Shown piece by piece: positions 17,601 to 25,569 of a DNA stretch of 64,000 nt (the stretch's first letter is position 1; each line of letters begins with the position of its first letter). The position numbers and the translations under genes are program-made. The DNA is from Archangium lipolyticum (GTDB taxonomy: Bacteria; Myxococcota; Myxococcia; Myxococcales; Myxococcaceae), in the NCBI RefSeq assembly GCF_024623785.1, contig NZ_JANKBZ010000002.1, positions 310,001 through 374,000 on the forward strand. Direction: 5' to 3'. Below the pieces are notes generated by a model. The model did no database searches. It had not been told where the DNA came from and saw only the letters and a list, made by a program, of their open reading frames with translations.

Positions 17601-17886
17601 CGGACCTGCTGTCCGCCGCCTCGCGCCAGCGCGCCAGATGCGCCTCCAGGCCGGGAGAGGCGATGAAGAGCGCCTCGCGCACCTCGGGCCGGTCCACGAG
17701 CGCCGCGAGCCGGGCGCGCAGCAGGGCCCTGTCCGCGGCCAGTGCATCCCCCAGCCGTTCCGGCTCGGCGAGCGCCGTCACGCCAGAGAGAGCCTCTCCC
17801 CAGCGCACCAGCTCGTCGAAGGGAAGCAGGGGAGTCCGGAGAACGAAGAAGCCCGCGGGCCGGGCGCAAGCGGAGGCGTTCCTCAT
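14623..17886 (-). CDS. lanB: Full-length class I lanthipeptide dehydratase (LanB)
   Basis: 1087 residues. The N-terminal glutamylation domain (about 1-700) has the family signature RMAARATPFGLFSG near residue 113 and TRLDMGLLVVLSESLA. The C-terminal SpaB_C/thiopeptide-type elimination domain (about 795-1070) has LYVKLSCGPVTADRVLRTVV and GWFFIRYRDPEWHLRLRFHG. LanB enzymes use glutamyl-tRNA to dehydrate Ser and Thr of a precursor peptide. Both halves are present, so it should act alone. ATG 17886 overlaps the lanC stop (ATGA), showing translational coupling. It is the last gene of the precursor, radical SAM, lanC, lanB operon, convergent with the immunity gene 40 bp away. Confidence 0.92.
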   Translation of the reverse strand: MRNASACARPAGFFVLRTPLLPFDELVRWGEALSGVTALAEPERLGDALAADRALLRARLAALVDRPEVREALFIASPGLEAHLARWREAADSRSGLQVERALVRYVQRMAARATPFGLFSGSSSGRLGADTRLSLAGHADYQRRTRLDMGLLVVLSESLAREPAQRERLTWRPNSSIYRAAGQLRFSEVLPSTSGQEGRAYRATSLTPSEYLELTLEKARHGVRRGALAEALAAHDPDIDLEDAEQFIDKLIDSQVLVPDLEPPVTGIDPALALVQALRGGPPLESGTDAAAVLEETRVALEALDREGLGVPPVRYHAATRPLEALPVPTGGQPVFQVDLMKPVREARLGPGVLEEALAAVELLHRISPRQDDALRRFRTAFRERYERREVPLLEVLDAESGIGFPDDGEAPALEAAPLLSGLELDGEEESPTTPWEERHTFLQRKLHDVLRSGASELVLEPEDLQVLEQKGRLPLPAAFSMVATLAAASEAAVDGGEFRLCVHSVNGPSGANVLARFCHADAGLADHVRALLRAEEAHHPEALHAELAHLPEGHVGNVLLRPLLREHEIPFLGRSGAPEEQRIPLSELLVSVVGERVVLRSARLGREVLPRLTTTHNVKRGLPVYRFLGALQGQGVAANLRWRWGPLEGAPYLPRVVSGRLVLSLARWWLPEQTLRMLGSTSGEPLFRAVQALRQQLRLPRYVALEENDQRLPVDLDNLLSIEAFAQRARGLSQARLVELFPGPDALPVQGPEGRFVHELVIPFVRTPEPARTAREVPVSARVPAPSLPRLFPPGSEWLYVKLSCGPVTADRVLRTVVAPLVEDVLGSGAADGWFFIRYRDPEWHLRLRFHGEPRRLLGEVLPALHEATAPLLADGRLWRVQLDTYQREVERYGGETGILLAEQLFQLDSEAVLALLSSLGGAVSSPWRWRLALRAIDALWESLGLDMAARGELARKLREGLWRQLRPKAALEHQLGARYRQERTELERLFTPGPLERHPLTPAMDILRHRSERMAPIAAALREAETSGRLGVRLPELAAAFAHMQTNRLLRAAGAREELVFYDFLSRLYASQLARGARRETPDE

Positions 17887-19073
17887 GGAATGTCCATCAG
17901 CAGCAGCCTGTCCCATTCGGGCTCCACCGACGTGACGGCCGAGAGCAGGGTCAGTCCGAGTCCCGTGGCCCCCATCAGCAGGCGCTCTTCCCTCGGCACC
18001 TCGGGCCCGCACAGGTCGAGCGCCCGGTCGAACCAGTTCCGCGCCGCATCGAGGAACAGGGCCTCGTTCGTGGCCTGATACAGGCGGTTGTAGAGGTGTC
18101 CCAGTCCGGCCGCGCCGTGGCAGAGGAACGCATCGACGACGCCGGTCTTCTCGGGAGCGAGGGTGGCGGCACGGCGGGCTCCCGCGAGCGCCGCCTCTTC
18201 CCAGGAGGGCTCCCCCAGGTGACGCGCGGCCAGCAGCAGCGTGACGGCGACGCCCGGGTTCCCATAACACCAGGCGCTGCGCGCGGGCTCGCGGGGCGCT
18301 CCGGGCGCGAGGAGGGCCGGAAAGTCACCGGGTGCCTCTCCCTCCGAGAAGCGCTGCGCGAGGAGCCAGCGCACGCACCCCTCCAACAGTTGGTGTCCTT
18401 CCTCGCCGCCCACGCCGAAGCTCCGCGCCCGCGCCAGGAAGCCGATGACCCCTGGCACACCATGCGCGACCCCGAGGTCCACACACCCCTCCGGGTAGCG
18501 TGACTGGCGCTCGGGCGAGAGCAGCTGCGGAGGCGTCCGGAAGCTCCATCCTTCTGGCTGGGGCTCGGCGAGCGCGCGCAGGTGTTCGAACACCCGCCGC
18601 ACCAGGGCGTGCCCCCGCGGGCGCCGGTGCCGCTCGAGGCCGTAGACGCCCAGGCCGACGAGGCCGGAGATGAGATCGTACTTCCGCTCCCAGCGCGGCA
18701 CGGCGAGCGTCTCCAGCAGCACGCCGTCGATGTTCGCGTTGAGGTCGACCTCCTGGGACTCCTGCCCCCAGGTGTGTTCCACCACCCAGGCTACGCCGGT
18801 GAGGCCCTCGTGGAGCCCCGGGCCCAGGCCAGCCGAGCGGAGCGTATCGATGGCCTCGTCGAGGCACGCATCCCGCCGCTCTTCGTGGCCCTCGTCCGGG
18901 TAGGCGCGCGCGAGGTAGTTCCACCACAGCGCCTGCTGGCTCCTCACGACGCAGGTGGCGGAGCGCGCACGGTTCTCGGGCGCCGGAGCGTCGAACGCCT
19001 CGGCCACGGCCTGGAGAAAGGCCAGGGCCCGCTCAGCCCGCGTGCCCTCGAGGATGGGCGTCCACTGCTTCAC
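17883..19073 (-). CDS. lanC: Lanthionine synthetase C family cyclase (LanC)
   Basis: 396 residues. The LanC zinc ligands are all visible: C269 (AWCYGNPG), C318 and H319 (LCHGAAG). The catalytic-type His is in GVAHGVPG, and LLMGATGLGL closes the toroid. LanC adds Cys thiols to dehydrated Ser/Thr to make (methyl)lanthionine rings. GTG 19073 overlaps the upstream radical SAM stop (GTGA), matching the 4-base coupling used downstream. An in-frame start at 19127 would overlap by 58 bp and is less likely. It acts with the LanB encoded immediately downstream on the 59-residue precursor encoded at the operon start. Confidence 0.92.
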   Translation of the reverse strand: MKQWTPILEGTRAERALAFLQAVAEAFDAPAPENRARSATCVVRSQQALWWNYLARAYPDEGHEERRDACLDEAIDTLRSAGLGPGLHEGLTGVAWVVEHTWGQESQEVDLNANIDGVLLETLAVPRWERKYDLISGLVGLGVYGLERHRRPRGHALVRRVFEHLRALAEPQPEGWSFRTPPQLLSPERQSRYPEGCVDLGVAHGVPGVIGFLARARSFGVGGEEGHQLLEGCVRWLLAQRFSEGEAPGDFPALLAPGAPREPARSAWCYGNPGVAVTLLLAARHLGEPSWEEAALAGARRAATLAPEKTGVVDAFLCHGAAGLGHLYNRLYQATNEALFLDAARNWFDRALDLCGPEVPREERLLMGATGLGLTLLSAVTSVEPEWDRLLLMDIP

Positions 19074-20323
19074 GCCACGGAGCGCTTGGGCTCGGGCACC
19101 GGCCAGGCTTCCCACCCGGCGGGCCATTGCACGCGGTCGTAGGTGAAGTGCAGCTCATCGCCCTCGGGCCAGGGGGCGTCCACGGGCTCCTCCACGAGGC
19201 GGAGCACGCCATGGTCGAACGGTTGGCCGGGAGCGGGGACGTCGCGCACCACCCGCTCGCGCACTCCGCGCCGGGCCTGCTCGAGCGTGCGGGAGTGGCA
19301 GTACGGGTTGTTGCCGCGCCGGTTGAAGAGGACGCTGGCCATCTGGCTGCAGCCGCCCCGGCACACCTCGGCATAGCGGCAGCTTCCGCAGAAGCCCCAC
19401 ATATGGGCGGCGCCCTCATCCGTGCCGGCGGTGGTGTTGAAGGTCAGCTCGCGCGACTGGAGGATCTCACTGAGCGGCTGCTTGCGGATGTTGCCGCCGA
19501 TGTACTCCGCCGGCAGGGTGGGGCAGCCCTTGATGGAGCCGTCGGCGTGGATGCCCAGCACGGAGATGCCGGCCATGCAGCCCGTCCAGATCTGCCCCGG
19601 GCTCTTGGCGAAGATGGTGTCGTCGTACGGACCGAAGTAGCCGATGTCGTTGGCCGGCTGCACGGCGATGACGCCCTCCGCCTGCGCGCGCAGGGCCACC
19701 CGCGCCAGCGTCCGGTAGAAGGCATCCAGCTCGGCCGGCTGGAGCAGCATCCAGATGTTGTCCCCACCGTTGCCCATGGCCGAGGTGAGTTGGATCTGCC
19801 AGCCCTTGACCCCCGCGTCCCGCAGGCGCTCGTAGAGCTGGGGCAGCTCCGGCGCGGACAAGCGGTTCACCTGGGTGTTGGCCGTGTACAGCAGGCCCAC
19901 GTCACGGAAGTGACGGAAGCTCTGGAAGCAGAAGAAGAACGAGCCGTCCCGGCCGCGGATCCGATCGTGCGTGGCCTGCAGCCCATCCACGGAGACGGAC
20001 ACCTGGTTGATGCCCGCCTCCTTCATCTTGCGCGCCGTTTCGCGCGAGATGCCGTAACCGCCCGTGGTCATCGAGCAGGTCATCCCATGGGAGGTGATGG
20101 CCTGCGCGATCTGCAACCAATCGGGCCTCAGGAAGGCCTCACCGCCCTCGATGGTCACCTCGGTGATGCCGACCTCGGCGAGCTGCCGCGCCAGATCCAA
20201 CGCCTCGTCCGTCGTCAGCTCGTTCTCCCGCTGGCTCCCTGCCCGCGAACCACAGTGGTTGCAGGCGAGGTTGCACTTGAGGGTCAGCTCCCACACGGCG
20301 TACGCCGTGCGGCGGCGTCGCAT
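19070..20323 (-). CDS. Radical SAM/SPASM peptide-modifying enzyme
   Basis: About 417 residues from ATG 20323. The SAM-binding cluster CNLACNHC is at residues 17-24, followed by the GGEAFLRPDW motif. The C-terminal SPASM auxiliary-cluster domain has GCMAGISVLGI, IKGCPTLP and CGSCRYAEVCRGGC plus a last Cys in NPYCHS. Such enzymes install sactionine thioethers, C-C crosslinks or other radical modifications on RiPP precursors. Lying between the precursor and lanC, this one should act on the same peptide. The start is uncertain: a TTG at 20368 in frame would add 15 Pro-rich residues, and neither start has a clear Shine-Dalgarno sequence. The modification type cannot be read from sequence. Confidence 0.88.
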   Translation of the reverse strand: MRRRRTAYAVWELTLKCNLACNHCGSRAGSQRENELTTDEALDLARQLAEVGITEVTIEGGEAFLRPDWLQIAQAITSHGMTCSMTTGGYGISRETARKMKEAGINQVSVSVDGLQATHDRIRGRDGSFFFCFQSFRHFRDVGLLYTANTQVNRLSAPELPQLYERLRDAGVKGWQIQLTSAMGNGGDNIWMLLQPAELDAFYRTLARVALRAQAEGVIAVQPANDIGYFGPYDDTIFAKSPGQIWTGCMAGISVLGIHADGSIKGCPTLPAEYIGGNIRKQPLSEILQSRELTFNTTAGTDEGAAHMWGFCGSCRYAEVCRGGCSQMASVLFNRRGNNPYCHSRTLEQARRGVRERVVRDVPAPGQPFDHGVLRLVEEPVDAPWPEGDELHFTYDRVQWPAGWEAWPVPEPKRSVA

Positions 20324-20416
20324 GGGCGCGGGTTCGGGCTGTGAAACGCTGGTCTCTGGAGGTGCCAAGGTCGTCGAGGAGGCTGAGGGCGGTTCAGGAC
20401 AGCCGGTACGGAGGGG

Positions 20417-20596
20417 CTACTTGCCGGTGGGGAAGCACAGCTCGAGCTCGGTCGGGGGCAGGCCGTAACGCGCCGCGCCGCCGCGAACCGTCTCGAGGGA
20501 CTCCTTGTCCAGATCCAGCAGCTTGCGCGCGCGCTCCTTCTGGCGATCCACCACCTCGGTCCGCGGGAACACCGGCTTCTTCTCGGTCTTGTTCAT
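20417..20596 (-). CDS. RiPP/lanthipeptide precursor peptide
   Basis: 59 residues, encoded first in the operon. A charged leader (1-40) contains LLDLDKESLETV, which resembles class I leader recognition motifs, and ends in the double glycine G39-G40. The inferred core is AARYGLPPTELELCFPTGK (19 residues) with a single Cys (C54), two Thr (T49, T57) and no Ser. One methyllanthionine ring T49-C54 is therefore the only obvious LanBC product; T57 could stay as dehydrobutyrine. Tyr44, Phe55 or C54 are possible radical SAM targets. AGGAG lies about 8 bases before ATG 20596 and a sigma-70-like promoter precedes it. The cleavage site is inferred. Confidence 0.75.
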   Translation of the reverse strand: MNKTEKKPVFPRTEVVDRQKERARKLLDLDKESLETVRGGAARYGLPPTELELCFPTGK

Positions 20597-20628
20597 GTGC
20601 CGCTCTCCTGTGTGAAAGGGGAATGCCC

Positions 20629-20658
20629 AGCGTAAGCGTCCACTTCTCGCTGAGTCAA
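20629..20658 (-). promoter_or_regulatory. Sigma-70-like promoter of the RiPP operon
   Basis: On the minus strand TTGACT (20653-20658) and TACGCT (20629-20634) are separated by 18 bp. Expected transcription start is near 20622, giving a leader of about 26 nt to the precursor ATG. Consensus match by eye only. Confidence 0.5.
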
Positions 20659-20687
20659 ACCCCTCTAATCCGAAAGGGGAGAAAGGC

Positions 20688-20707
20688 GGGGCCCCCCACA
20701 AGGCCCC
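20688..20707 (-). terminator. Hairpin after trpA
   Basis: Minus-strand stem GGGGCC/GGCCCC with an 8-nt loop, 12 bp after the trpA stop, followed by a pyrimidine-rich CTTTCTCCCCTTT. It separates the trp operon from the RiPP operon transcribed in the same direction. The stem is short, so read-through is possible. Confidence 0.45.
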
Positions 20708-20719
20708 ACCCGGCACGGT

Positions 20720-21511
20720 TCAGCGCTTGAGGCCGCGCTTGATGTCGGCGCACACCTGACGGGCCGCCGCGGGTCCATCGGCCTGTGCCGCGCGGACGAT
20801 GGCGCTGCCCACCACCACGCCATCCGCGTGGGCGCCCACCACCCGGGCCTGCTCCGCGCTGGAGATGCCGAAGCCCGCCACCACGGGCACGGGCGACAGG
20901 CGCCGCACCAGCTCCAGCCGCTCGGAGAGGTTGGCGGGCAGCTCCGAGCGCATGCCCGTCACGCCCGCCACCGACACGCAGTAGACGAAGCCCCGCGCGT
21001 CCTTCGCGATGGACCCGGCGCGGGCCGGCGACGTGGTGGGGGCGCACAGCGGGATGAGCTCCAGCCCCTCCTTGTCGAAGGCCGCGCGGAGGCTCGCGCT
21101 CTCCTCGGGCGGCAGGTCCGGCAGGATGGTGCCCGACACACCGCGCTCCCGCGCCAGCTTCGCGTAGCGTTCCTCGCCCATGGCCATGACGACGTTGACG
21201 TACGTCATGATGACCAGCGGCGTCTGGGGGCAGCGCGCGCGCACCGCCGGCACCACCTCGTCCAGCACCCGCTTGAGCGTGGAGCCAGCCTTCAGGGCCC
21301 GCTCGGACGCGCCCTGGATGACGGGGCCGTCGGCGATGGGATCGCTGAACGCGACACCAATCTCCAGGATGTCCGCGCCACCCTCCACGCACGCGGCGAA
21401 CACGTCCACCGAGCGGGGAAGGTCCGGATCCCCCGCCATGGCGTACGCCACCAGCGTGCCCTCACCGCGGGCCTTCGCCCGGGCGAACGCCTCCGCGATC
21501 TCCCCGCTCAT
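20720..21511 (-). CDS. trpA: Tryptophan synthase alpha chain
   Basis: 263 residues, normal length for Trp[20 protein letters not shown] holds the catalytic Glu and Asp, and the C-terminal [12 protein letters not shown] is the phosphate-binding loop of the TIM barrel. It cleaves indole-3-glycerol phosphate and channels indole to TrpB. Start ATG 21511 overlaps the trpB stop by 4 bases. It is the last gene of the trp operon. Confidence 0.97.
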   Translation of the reverse strand: MSGEIAEAFARAKARGEGTLVAYAMAGDPDLPRSVDVFAACVEGGADILEIGVAFSDPIADGPVIQGASERALKAGSTLKRVLDEVVPAVRARCPQTPLVIMTYVNVVMAMGEERYAKLARERGVSGTILPDLPPEESASLRAAFDKEGLELIPLCAPTTSPARAGSIAKDARGFVYCVSVAGVTGMRSELPANLSERLELVRRLSPVPVVAGFGISSAEQARVVGAHADGVVVGSAIVRAAQADGPAAARQVCADIKRGLKR

Positions 21512-22716
21512 GCTCCCTCCTGACCGATGGCGGCGGGAATCCCGCGCGCCGCGATGGTGGCCACGTCCTTGTCACCGCGGCCCGAGCAGTTGACGACCAG
21601 GTGCTTGCCCTTGCCCAGCTCGCGCGCCAGGTCCCCCGCGCGCGCGAAGGCGTGCGAGGACTCCAGCGCGGGCAGGATGCCCTCGGTACGGGACACCAGG
21701 TAGAAGGCCTGAAGTGCCTCGTCGTCCGTGGCGGTGCGCACCTCGATGCGGCCCGTCTTCGCCAGGTGCGCCAGCTCCGGCCCCACGCCCGGGTAGTCCA
21801 GGCCCGCGGAGATGGAGTGGGCCTCGATGATCTGCCCGTTCTCGTCCTGCAGCACCAGCGAGCGCGAGCCGTGCAGCACGCCCTCGGTGCCCAGCGTCAG
21901 GGACGCGCCGTGCTGGCCCGAGTCCAGGCCGTGGCCACCGGCCTCCACGCCCACCAGCCGCACCTGCTTGTCCTCGACGAAGGGGTGGAGCGCGCCGATG
22001 GCGTTCGAGCCGCCGCCGATGCACGCGATGACGGCGTCCGGCAGCCTGCCAAAGGCCACCAGCGACTGCGTGCGGATCTCCCGGCCGATGACGGACTGGA
22101 AGTCGCGGACGATGGTGGGGTAGGGGTGCGGACCGGCCGCGCTGCCGATGACGTAGTAGGTGTCCTCCACCTGCGACACCCAGATGCGCATGGCCTCGTT
22201 CATCGCGTCCTTGAGGGTGCGCGAGCCCGACTCCACCGGGTGCACCCTGGCCCCCAGCGCCTTCATGCGGAAGACGTTGAGCGACTGGCGCTCCACGTCC
22301 ACCGCGCCCATGAACACCTCGCAGGGCAGGCCGAACAGCGCACACGCGGTGGCGGTGGCCACGCCGTGCTGGCCCGCGCCCGTCTCCGCGATGATGCGCT
22401 TCTTGCCCATCCGCTTCGCCAGCAGCACCTGGCCGATGGTGTTGTTGATTTTGTGGGCACCCGTGTGCGCGAGATCCTCCCGCTTGAGCCACACCTCGGC
22501 CCCACCCCACAGCTCGGTGAGCCTGCGCGCGGGCGTCAGCGGCGTCTCGCGCCCGACGTACTCGCGCAGCACCTGCGACACCTGCTCGTCGAAGGCCGGA
22601 TCCCTCCGGGCCTCGGCATACGCCTGCTCCAACTCCAGCAGCGCCGGGACCAGCGTCTCCGGCACATAACGGCCGCCATAACGCCCGAAGCGGCCAGGGG
22701 CGGTTTGCGTTTCCAT
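21508..22716 (-). CDS. trpB: Tryptophan synthase beta chain
   Basis: 402 residues. The PLP lysine lies in [13 protein letters not shown], the phosphate loop is [10 protein letters not shown], and the N-terminal [12 protein letters not shown] is diagnostic of TrpB1. It condenses indole with serine. ATG 22716 is preferred; a GTG at 22728 would overlap the trpF stop by four bases (GTGA) and add four residues. It is coupled to trpA at its 3' end. Confidence 0.97.
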   Translation of the reverse strand: METQTAPGRFGRYGGRYVPETLVPALLELEQAYAEARRDPAFDEQVSQVLREYVGRETPLTPARRLTELWGGAEVWLKREDLAHTGAHKINNTIGQVLLAKRMGKKRIIAETGAGQHGVATATACALFGLPCEVFMGAVDVERQSLNVFRMKALGARVHPVESGSRTLKDAMNEAMRIWVSQVEDTYYVIGSAAGPHPYPTIVRDFQSVIGREIRTQSLVAFGRLPDAVIACIGGGSNAIGALHPFVEDKQVRLVGVEAGGHGLDSGQHGASLTLGTEGVLHGSRSLVLQDENGQIIEAHSISAGLDYPGVGPELAHLAKTGRIEVRTATDDEALQAFYLVSRTEGILPALESSHAFARAGDLARELGKGKHLVVNCSGRGDKDVATIAARGIPAAIGQEGA

Positions 22717-22724
22717 GGTTCGTG

Positions 22725-23360
22725 TCACTCCCAAAGCGCGGTCTTCGCGGCGCGCACGAAGGCACGCACCGCGTCCGCATCCTTGATGCCGGGGCTGACT
22801 TCCACCCCGCTCGCCACATCCACGCCGTAGGGCCGGGTGGCCCGCACGGCCTCTCTCACATTGTCCGGGTTGAGCCCTCCGGCCACCAGCACCGGCACGC
22901 CCGCGTCCGCGAGCCGTGCCACCAGCGACCAGTCGAACCCCACGCCTCCGCCCCCGTAGCCCGGCGCCGCTCCGTCCAGCAGCAGCGCCGCCACGTCGCC
23001 CGCGCCCACGTAGGTGCGGGCCTTCTCCACGTCCTCGGGGCCGCGCACCCGCATCGCCTTGATGACCGGCACGCCGTAGCCCGCGCAGGCCTCGGGCGGC
23101 TCGTCACCGTGCAGCTGCACCGCCGTCAGCCCGCACTCGCGCACCCGCGCGCGGATGACGTCCGGTGACTCGTTGACGAACACGCCCACCACCGAGCCCA
23201 GCGCTGGCCGCGTGCGCGCCAGCTCCGCCGCCACCTCCGCCGTCACGTACCGGGGCGAGCGCGGGTAGAAGTTGAGCCCCAACGCGTCCGCGCCCTCGGC
23301 CCACGCCCGCCGCGCGTCCTCCACGCGCGTGACGCCACAGATCTTGACCCGGGTGCTCAC
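22725..23360 (-). CDS. trpF: Phosphoribosylanthranilate isomerase
   Basis: 211 residues. VKICGVT near the N-terminus carries the catalytic Cys, and the C-terminal [12 protein letters not shown] and GVDVASGVE motifs match TrpF. The GTG start at 23360 overlaps the trpC stop by 4 bases (GTGA). It performs the Amadori rearrangement before TrpC. Confidence 0.96.
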   Translation of the reverse strand: MSTRVKICGVTRVEDARRAWAEGADALGLNFYPRSPRYVTAEVAAELARTRPALGSVVGVFVNESPDVIRARVRECGLTAVQLHGDEPPEACAGYGVPVIKAMRVRGPEDVEKARTYVGAGDVAALLLDGAAPGYGGGGVGFDWSLVARLADAGVPVLVAGGLNPDNVREAVRATRPYGVDVASGVEVSPGIKDADAVRAFVRAAKTALWE

Positions 23361-24196
23361 GGCCCACCCGCGAGCAGCCGCGCCAGCGCCCGGCCCGGCT
23401 CCGCGTCGCGCAGCAGGGACTCGCCCACCAGCACCGCGTCGGCTCCCGCGGCCCGTGCCGCCGCGAAGTCCTCGCGCGTCTTGAGCCCGCTCTCCGCCAC
23501 CAGCGCCTTCGCCCGGCTGCGCAGCGACGGAATCACCCGGAGCGCCGTGGAGACGTCCGTGCGCAGCGTGGCCAGGTTCCGGTTGTTGATGCCCACCAGC
23601 TCCGCGCCCGCCTTCAGCGCGCGCTCGGCGTGCTCCTGCGTATGGGCCTCCACCAGCGCCGCCACCCGGCAGGCCTTCGCCGCGGCCACCATCTCCGCCA
23701 GTGGCCCGTCCTCCAGCGCGTCCGCGATGAGCAGCACCGCGTCCGCGCCCATGGCCGCGCTCTCCTCCACCTCCTGCGGTGCCACCAGGAAGTCCTTGCG
23801 CAGCACCGGCAGCGAGATGGCCGCGCGCACCTGGAGCAGGTCGTCGAGGCAGCCTCCGAAGTCCACGTCGTCCGTGAGCACGCTGATGGCGCTCGCTCCG
23901 GCGGCCTCGTATGCCTTTGCCACCGCCACCAGGTCATGGTGCGGGAAGTTCCCGCCCGAGGGGCTGCGGCGTTTGACCTCGGCGATGACGTTGACTGGCA
24001 GGTCGGGCCGGTGCCGGGTGAGCGCCGCCGCGAAGTCCCGGGATGGGGGGCGCGGGGTGGTGGCCACCAGGGGCTTGCGCGCGGCGAGCTCCCGGCGCTT
24101 GCGCGCGAAGATGGCCGCCAGCTTGTCGGACTCGGGGCCCGAGGTACCCTCACCCCGTCCCTCTCCCGGAGGGAGAGGGGTAGTGGGCTTGCTCAT
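23357..24196 (-). CDS. trpC: Indole-3-glycerol-phosphate synthase carrying an in-frame repeat insertion
   Basis: 279 residues. VIAEVKRRSPSGG, VLRKDFLV, VGINNRNLATL and VAESGL are the TrpC barrel motifs. Residues about 6-16 (TPLPPGEGRGEG) are encoded by a copy of the palindromic repeat found three more times downstream, so the element has inserted into, or extended, the 5' coding end without breaking the frame. GGGAGG 7 bases before ATG 24196 supports the start, and the ATG overlaps the trpD stop (ATGA). The extra peptide lies before the barrel and is probably tolerated. Confidence 0.95.
   Translation of the reverse strand: MSKPTTPLPPGEGRGEGTSGPESDKLAAIFARKRRELAARKPLVATTPRPPSRDFAAALTRHRPDLPVNVIAEVKRRSPSGGNFPHHDLVAVAKAYEAAGASAISVLTDDVDFGGCLDDLLQVRAAISLPVLRKDFLVAPQEVEESAAMGADAVLLIADALEDGPLAEMVAAAKACRVAALVEAHTQEHAERALKAGAELVGINNRNLATLRTDVSTALRVIPSLRSRAKALVAESGLKTREDFAAARAAGADAVLVGESLLRDAEPGRALARLLAGGP
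24146..24183. repeat. Palindromic repeat (REP-like), copy 1, inside trpC
   Basis: Plus-strand block beginning accctcaccccgtccc, then the inverted repeat ccctctccc-gga-gggagaggg. It matches copies at 26846-26883, 27757-27792 and 27822-27858. Read on the minus strand it encodes PLPPGEGRGEG in TrpC. Confidence 0.9.
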
Positions 24197-25209
24197 GTCG
24201 CGCCTCCCTTCACCAGGGCCTGCAGCTTGGCCGCCGCCGTGCCCGAGTCGATGGCCTCCACCGCTCGCTGCACGCCCTCCTTGAGGTTCGTCGCCTTGCC
24301 CACCACCACGAGCGCCGCCGCCGCGTTGAGCAGCACCGCCGTGCGCACCCCCGAGCGCTCTCCGGCCAGCAGCGTCTTGAAGCGCCGCGCGTTGTCCTCC
24401 ACGTCCCCGCCGACGATGGACTCGGGCGGCACCCGCTCCAGCCCCGCGTCCTCCGGGGTGATGGAGAAGCGCCTCACCGAGCCGTCCTCGCGCAGCTCCG
24501 CCACGTCCGTGGTCGTGCACGGGGAGATTTCGTCCAGCCCGTCGTGGCCATGCACCACCCAGGCCCGCTTGCTGCCCAGCCTGTAGAGGACGCGCGCCGT
24601 CTGCTCCAGCCGCTCGCCCGCGAAGGTGCCGAGCAGCTGGTAGCGCGCCCCCGCCGGGTTGGTCAGCGGACCCAGCAGGTTGAACACCGTGTGCAGGCCG
24701 ATCTCACGCCGCGCCGGCGCCACGTGCCGCAAGGCGCTGTGGTGTGAGGGCGCGAAGAGGAAGCCCACGCCGTGCTCGTCCACGTCGCGTGTCACCTGCT
24801 CGTGCGACCGGTCCATGCCCACGCCCAGCGCGGCCAAGACGTCCGAGCTGCCGCATCGCGAGGACACCGCGCGGTTGCCATGCTTGGCCACTGTCACCCC
24901 CGCGCCCGCGGCCACGAAGGCCACGGCCGTGGAGATGTTGAAGGTGTGCGCCCCATCGCCGCCGGTGCCGCAGGTGTCCAGCACCACCTCGGCCCTGGGG
25001 TGGATGCGCGTGGCGCAGGCCCGCATGGCCTCCGCCGCGCCGAGGATCTCCTCCTCGGTCTCTCCCTTCATGCGCAACGCGACCGCGAACGCGCCCACCT
25101 GGGCAGGCGTCGCCTCTCCCGCGAGCATCAGGCCCATGATCTGGACCATCTCCTCGCGAGTCAGATCTCGCCGGCCCACTACCCTGCCCAGCGCTTCCTT
25201 GAGCGTCAT
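24193..25209 (-). CDS. trpD: Anthranilate phosphoribosyltransferase
   Basis: 338 residues. The PRPP-binding DTCGTGGDGAHTFNIST, the anthranilate-site KHGNRAVSSRCGSSDVL and HSALRHVAPARREIG motifs are present. It is first of the five coupled trp genes and starts 4 bp after the preceding small gene. No TrpG glutaminase domain is fused, and no trpE or trpG lies in the window, so anthranilate synthase must be encoded elsewhere. Confidence 0.97.
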   Translation of the reverse strand: MTLKEALGRVVGRRDLTREEMVQIMGLMLAGEATPAQVGAFAVALRMKGETEEEILGAAEAMRACATRIHPRAEVVLDTCGTGGDGAHTFNISTAVAFVAAGAGVTVAKHGNRAVSSRCGSSDVLAALGVGMDRSHEQVTRDVDEHGVGFLFAPSHHSALRHVAPARREIGLHTVFNLLGPLTNPAGARYQLLGTFAGERLEQTARVLYRLGSKRAWVVHGHDGLDEISPCTTTDVAELREDGSVRRFSITPEDAGLERVPPESIVGGDVEDNARRFKTLLAGERSGVRTAVLLNAAAALVVVGKATNLKEGVQRAVEAIDSGTAAAKLQALVKGGAT

Positions 25210-25213
25210 GTGT

Positions 25214-25369
25214 CTACTCCAGTCGCGCCACGTCGCGGCCCAGGACGGCGGCCACCGCGCCCACCTCGGCCATCACCTTGTCGTGCGGTTGCCAGCCGCG
25301 ACGGCGGATCTCGTCGTTTACACGCTCGATGTCCTGGGCCGTCGCATCCGGTCGCATCACGATCAACAT
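25214..25369 (-). CDS. 51-residue stand-alone DAHP-synthase ferredoxin-like domain
   Basis: The product begins MLIVMRPDATAQDIERVNDE and continues RRRGWQPH to GAVAAVLG. This matches the N-terminal ferredoxin-like regulatory domain of AroF/AroG-type 3-deoxy-7-phosphoheptulonate synthase, but stops where the catalytic barrel should begin. GGAG lies about 8 bases before ATG 25369 and the stop is 4 bp from trpD, so it is cotranscribed with trp. It may be a remnant of an aroF-trp fusion operon or a small regulatory protein that pairs with a separate DAHP synthase. The domain identity is likely, the role unknown. Confidence 0.6.
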   Translation of the reverse strand: MLIVMRPDATAQDIERVNDEIRRRGWQPHDKVMAEVGAVAAVLGRDVARLE

Positions 25370-25569
25370 GGCTTGCGGGTCTCCGAAGTATTCCGCCGCC
25401 TGGGGAAGAGAAGGCGGTCGGTTTGAGGCAGTGCCTTTAGTAGAAGAAGGCGGGACGCTTTTCAGTGAAGAAAGGTGTCCACGTCTTCCCGTATTCCCGG
25501 CGAGTCTCGCCGGGTGGTGTCCGGGAATCAATGCAGGACGGGAATTTTCACTTTTACGGAGGGTACGGC

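Noticed and set aside
16324-18078. 584-codon plus-strand open frame
   Set aside because: Antisense to LanB; His/Arg/Gly-rich with no motif.
20688-20716. Upstream extension of the RiPP precursor frame to a 99-residue protein
   Set aside because: It would run through the trpA hairpin and the promoter; the ATG at 20596 has a good Shine-Dalgarno sequence and gives a normal-length precursor.
25370-25569. Possible trp leader peptide/attenuator upstream of the trp operon
   Set aside because: No short frame with tandem Trp codons and no clear competing hairpins were seen.
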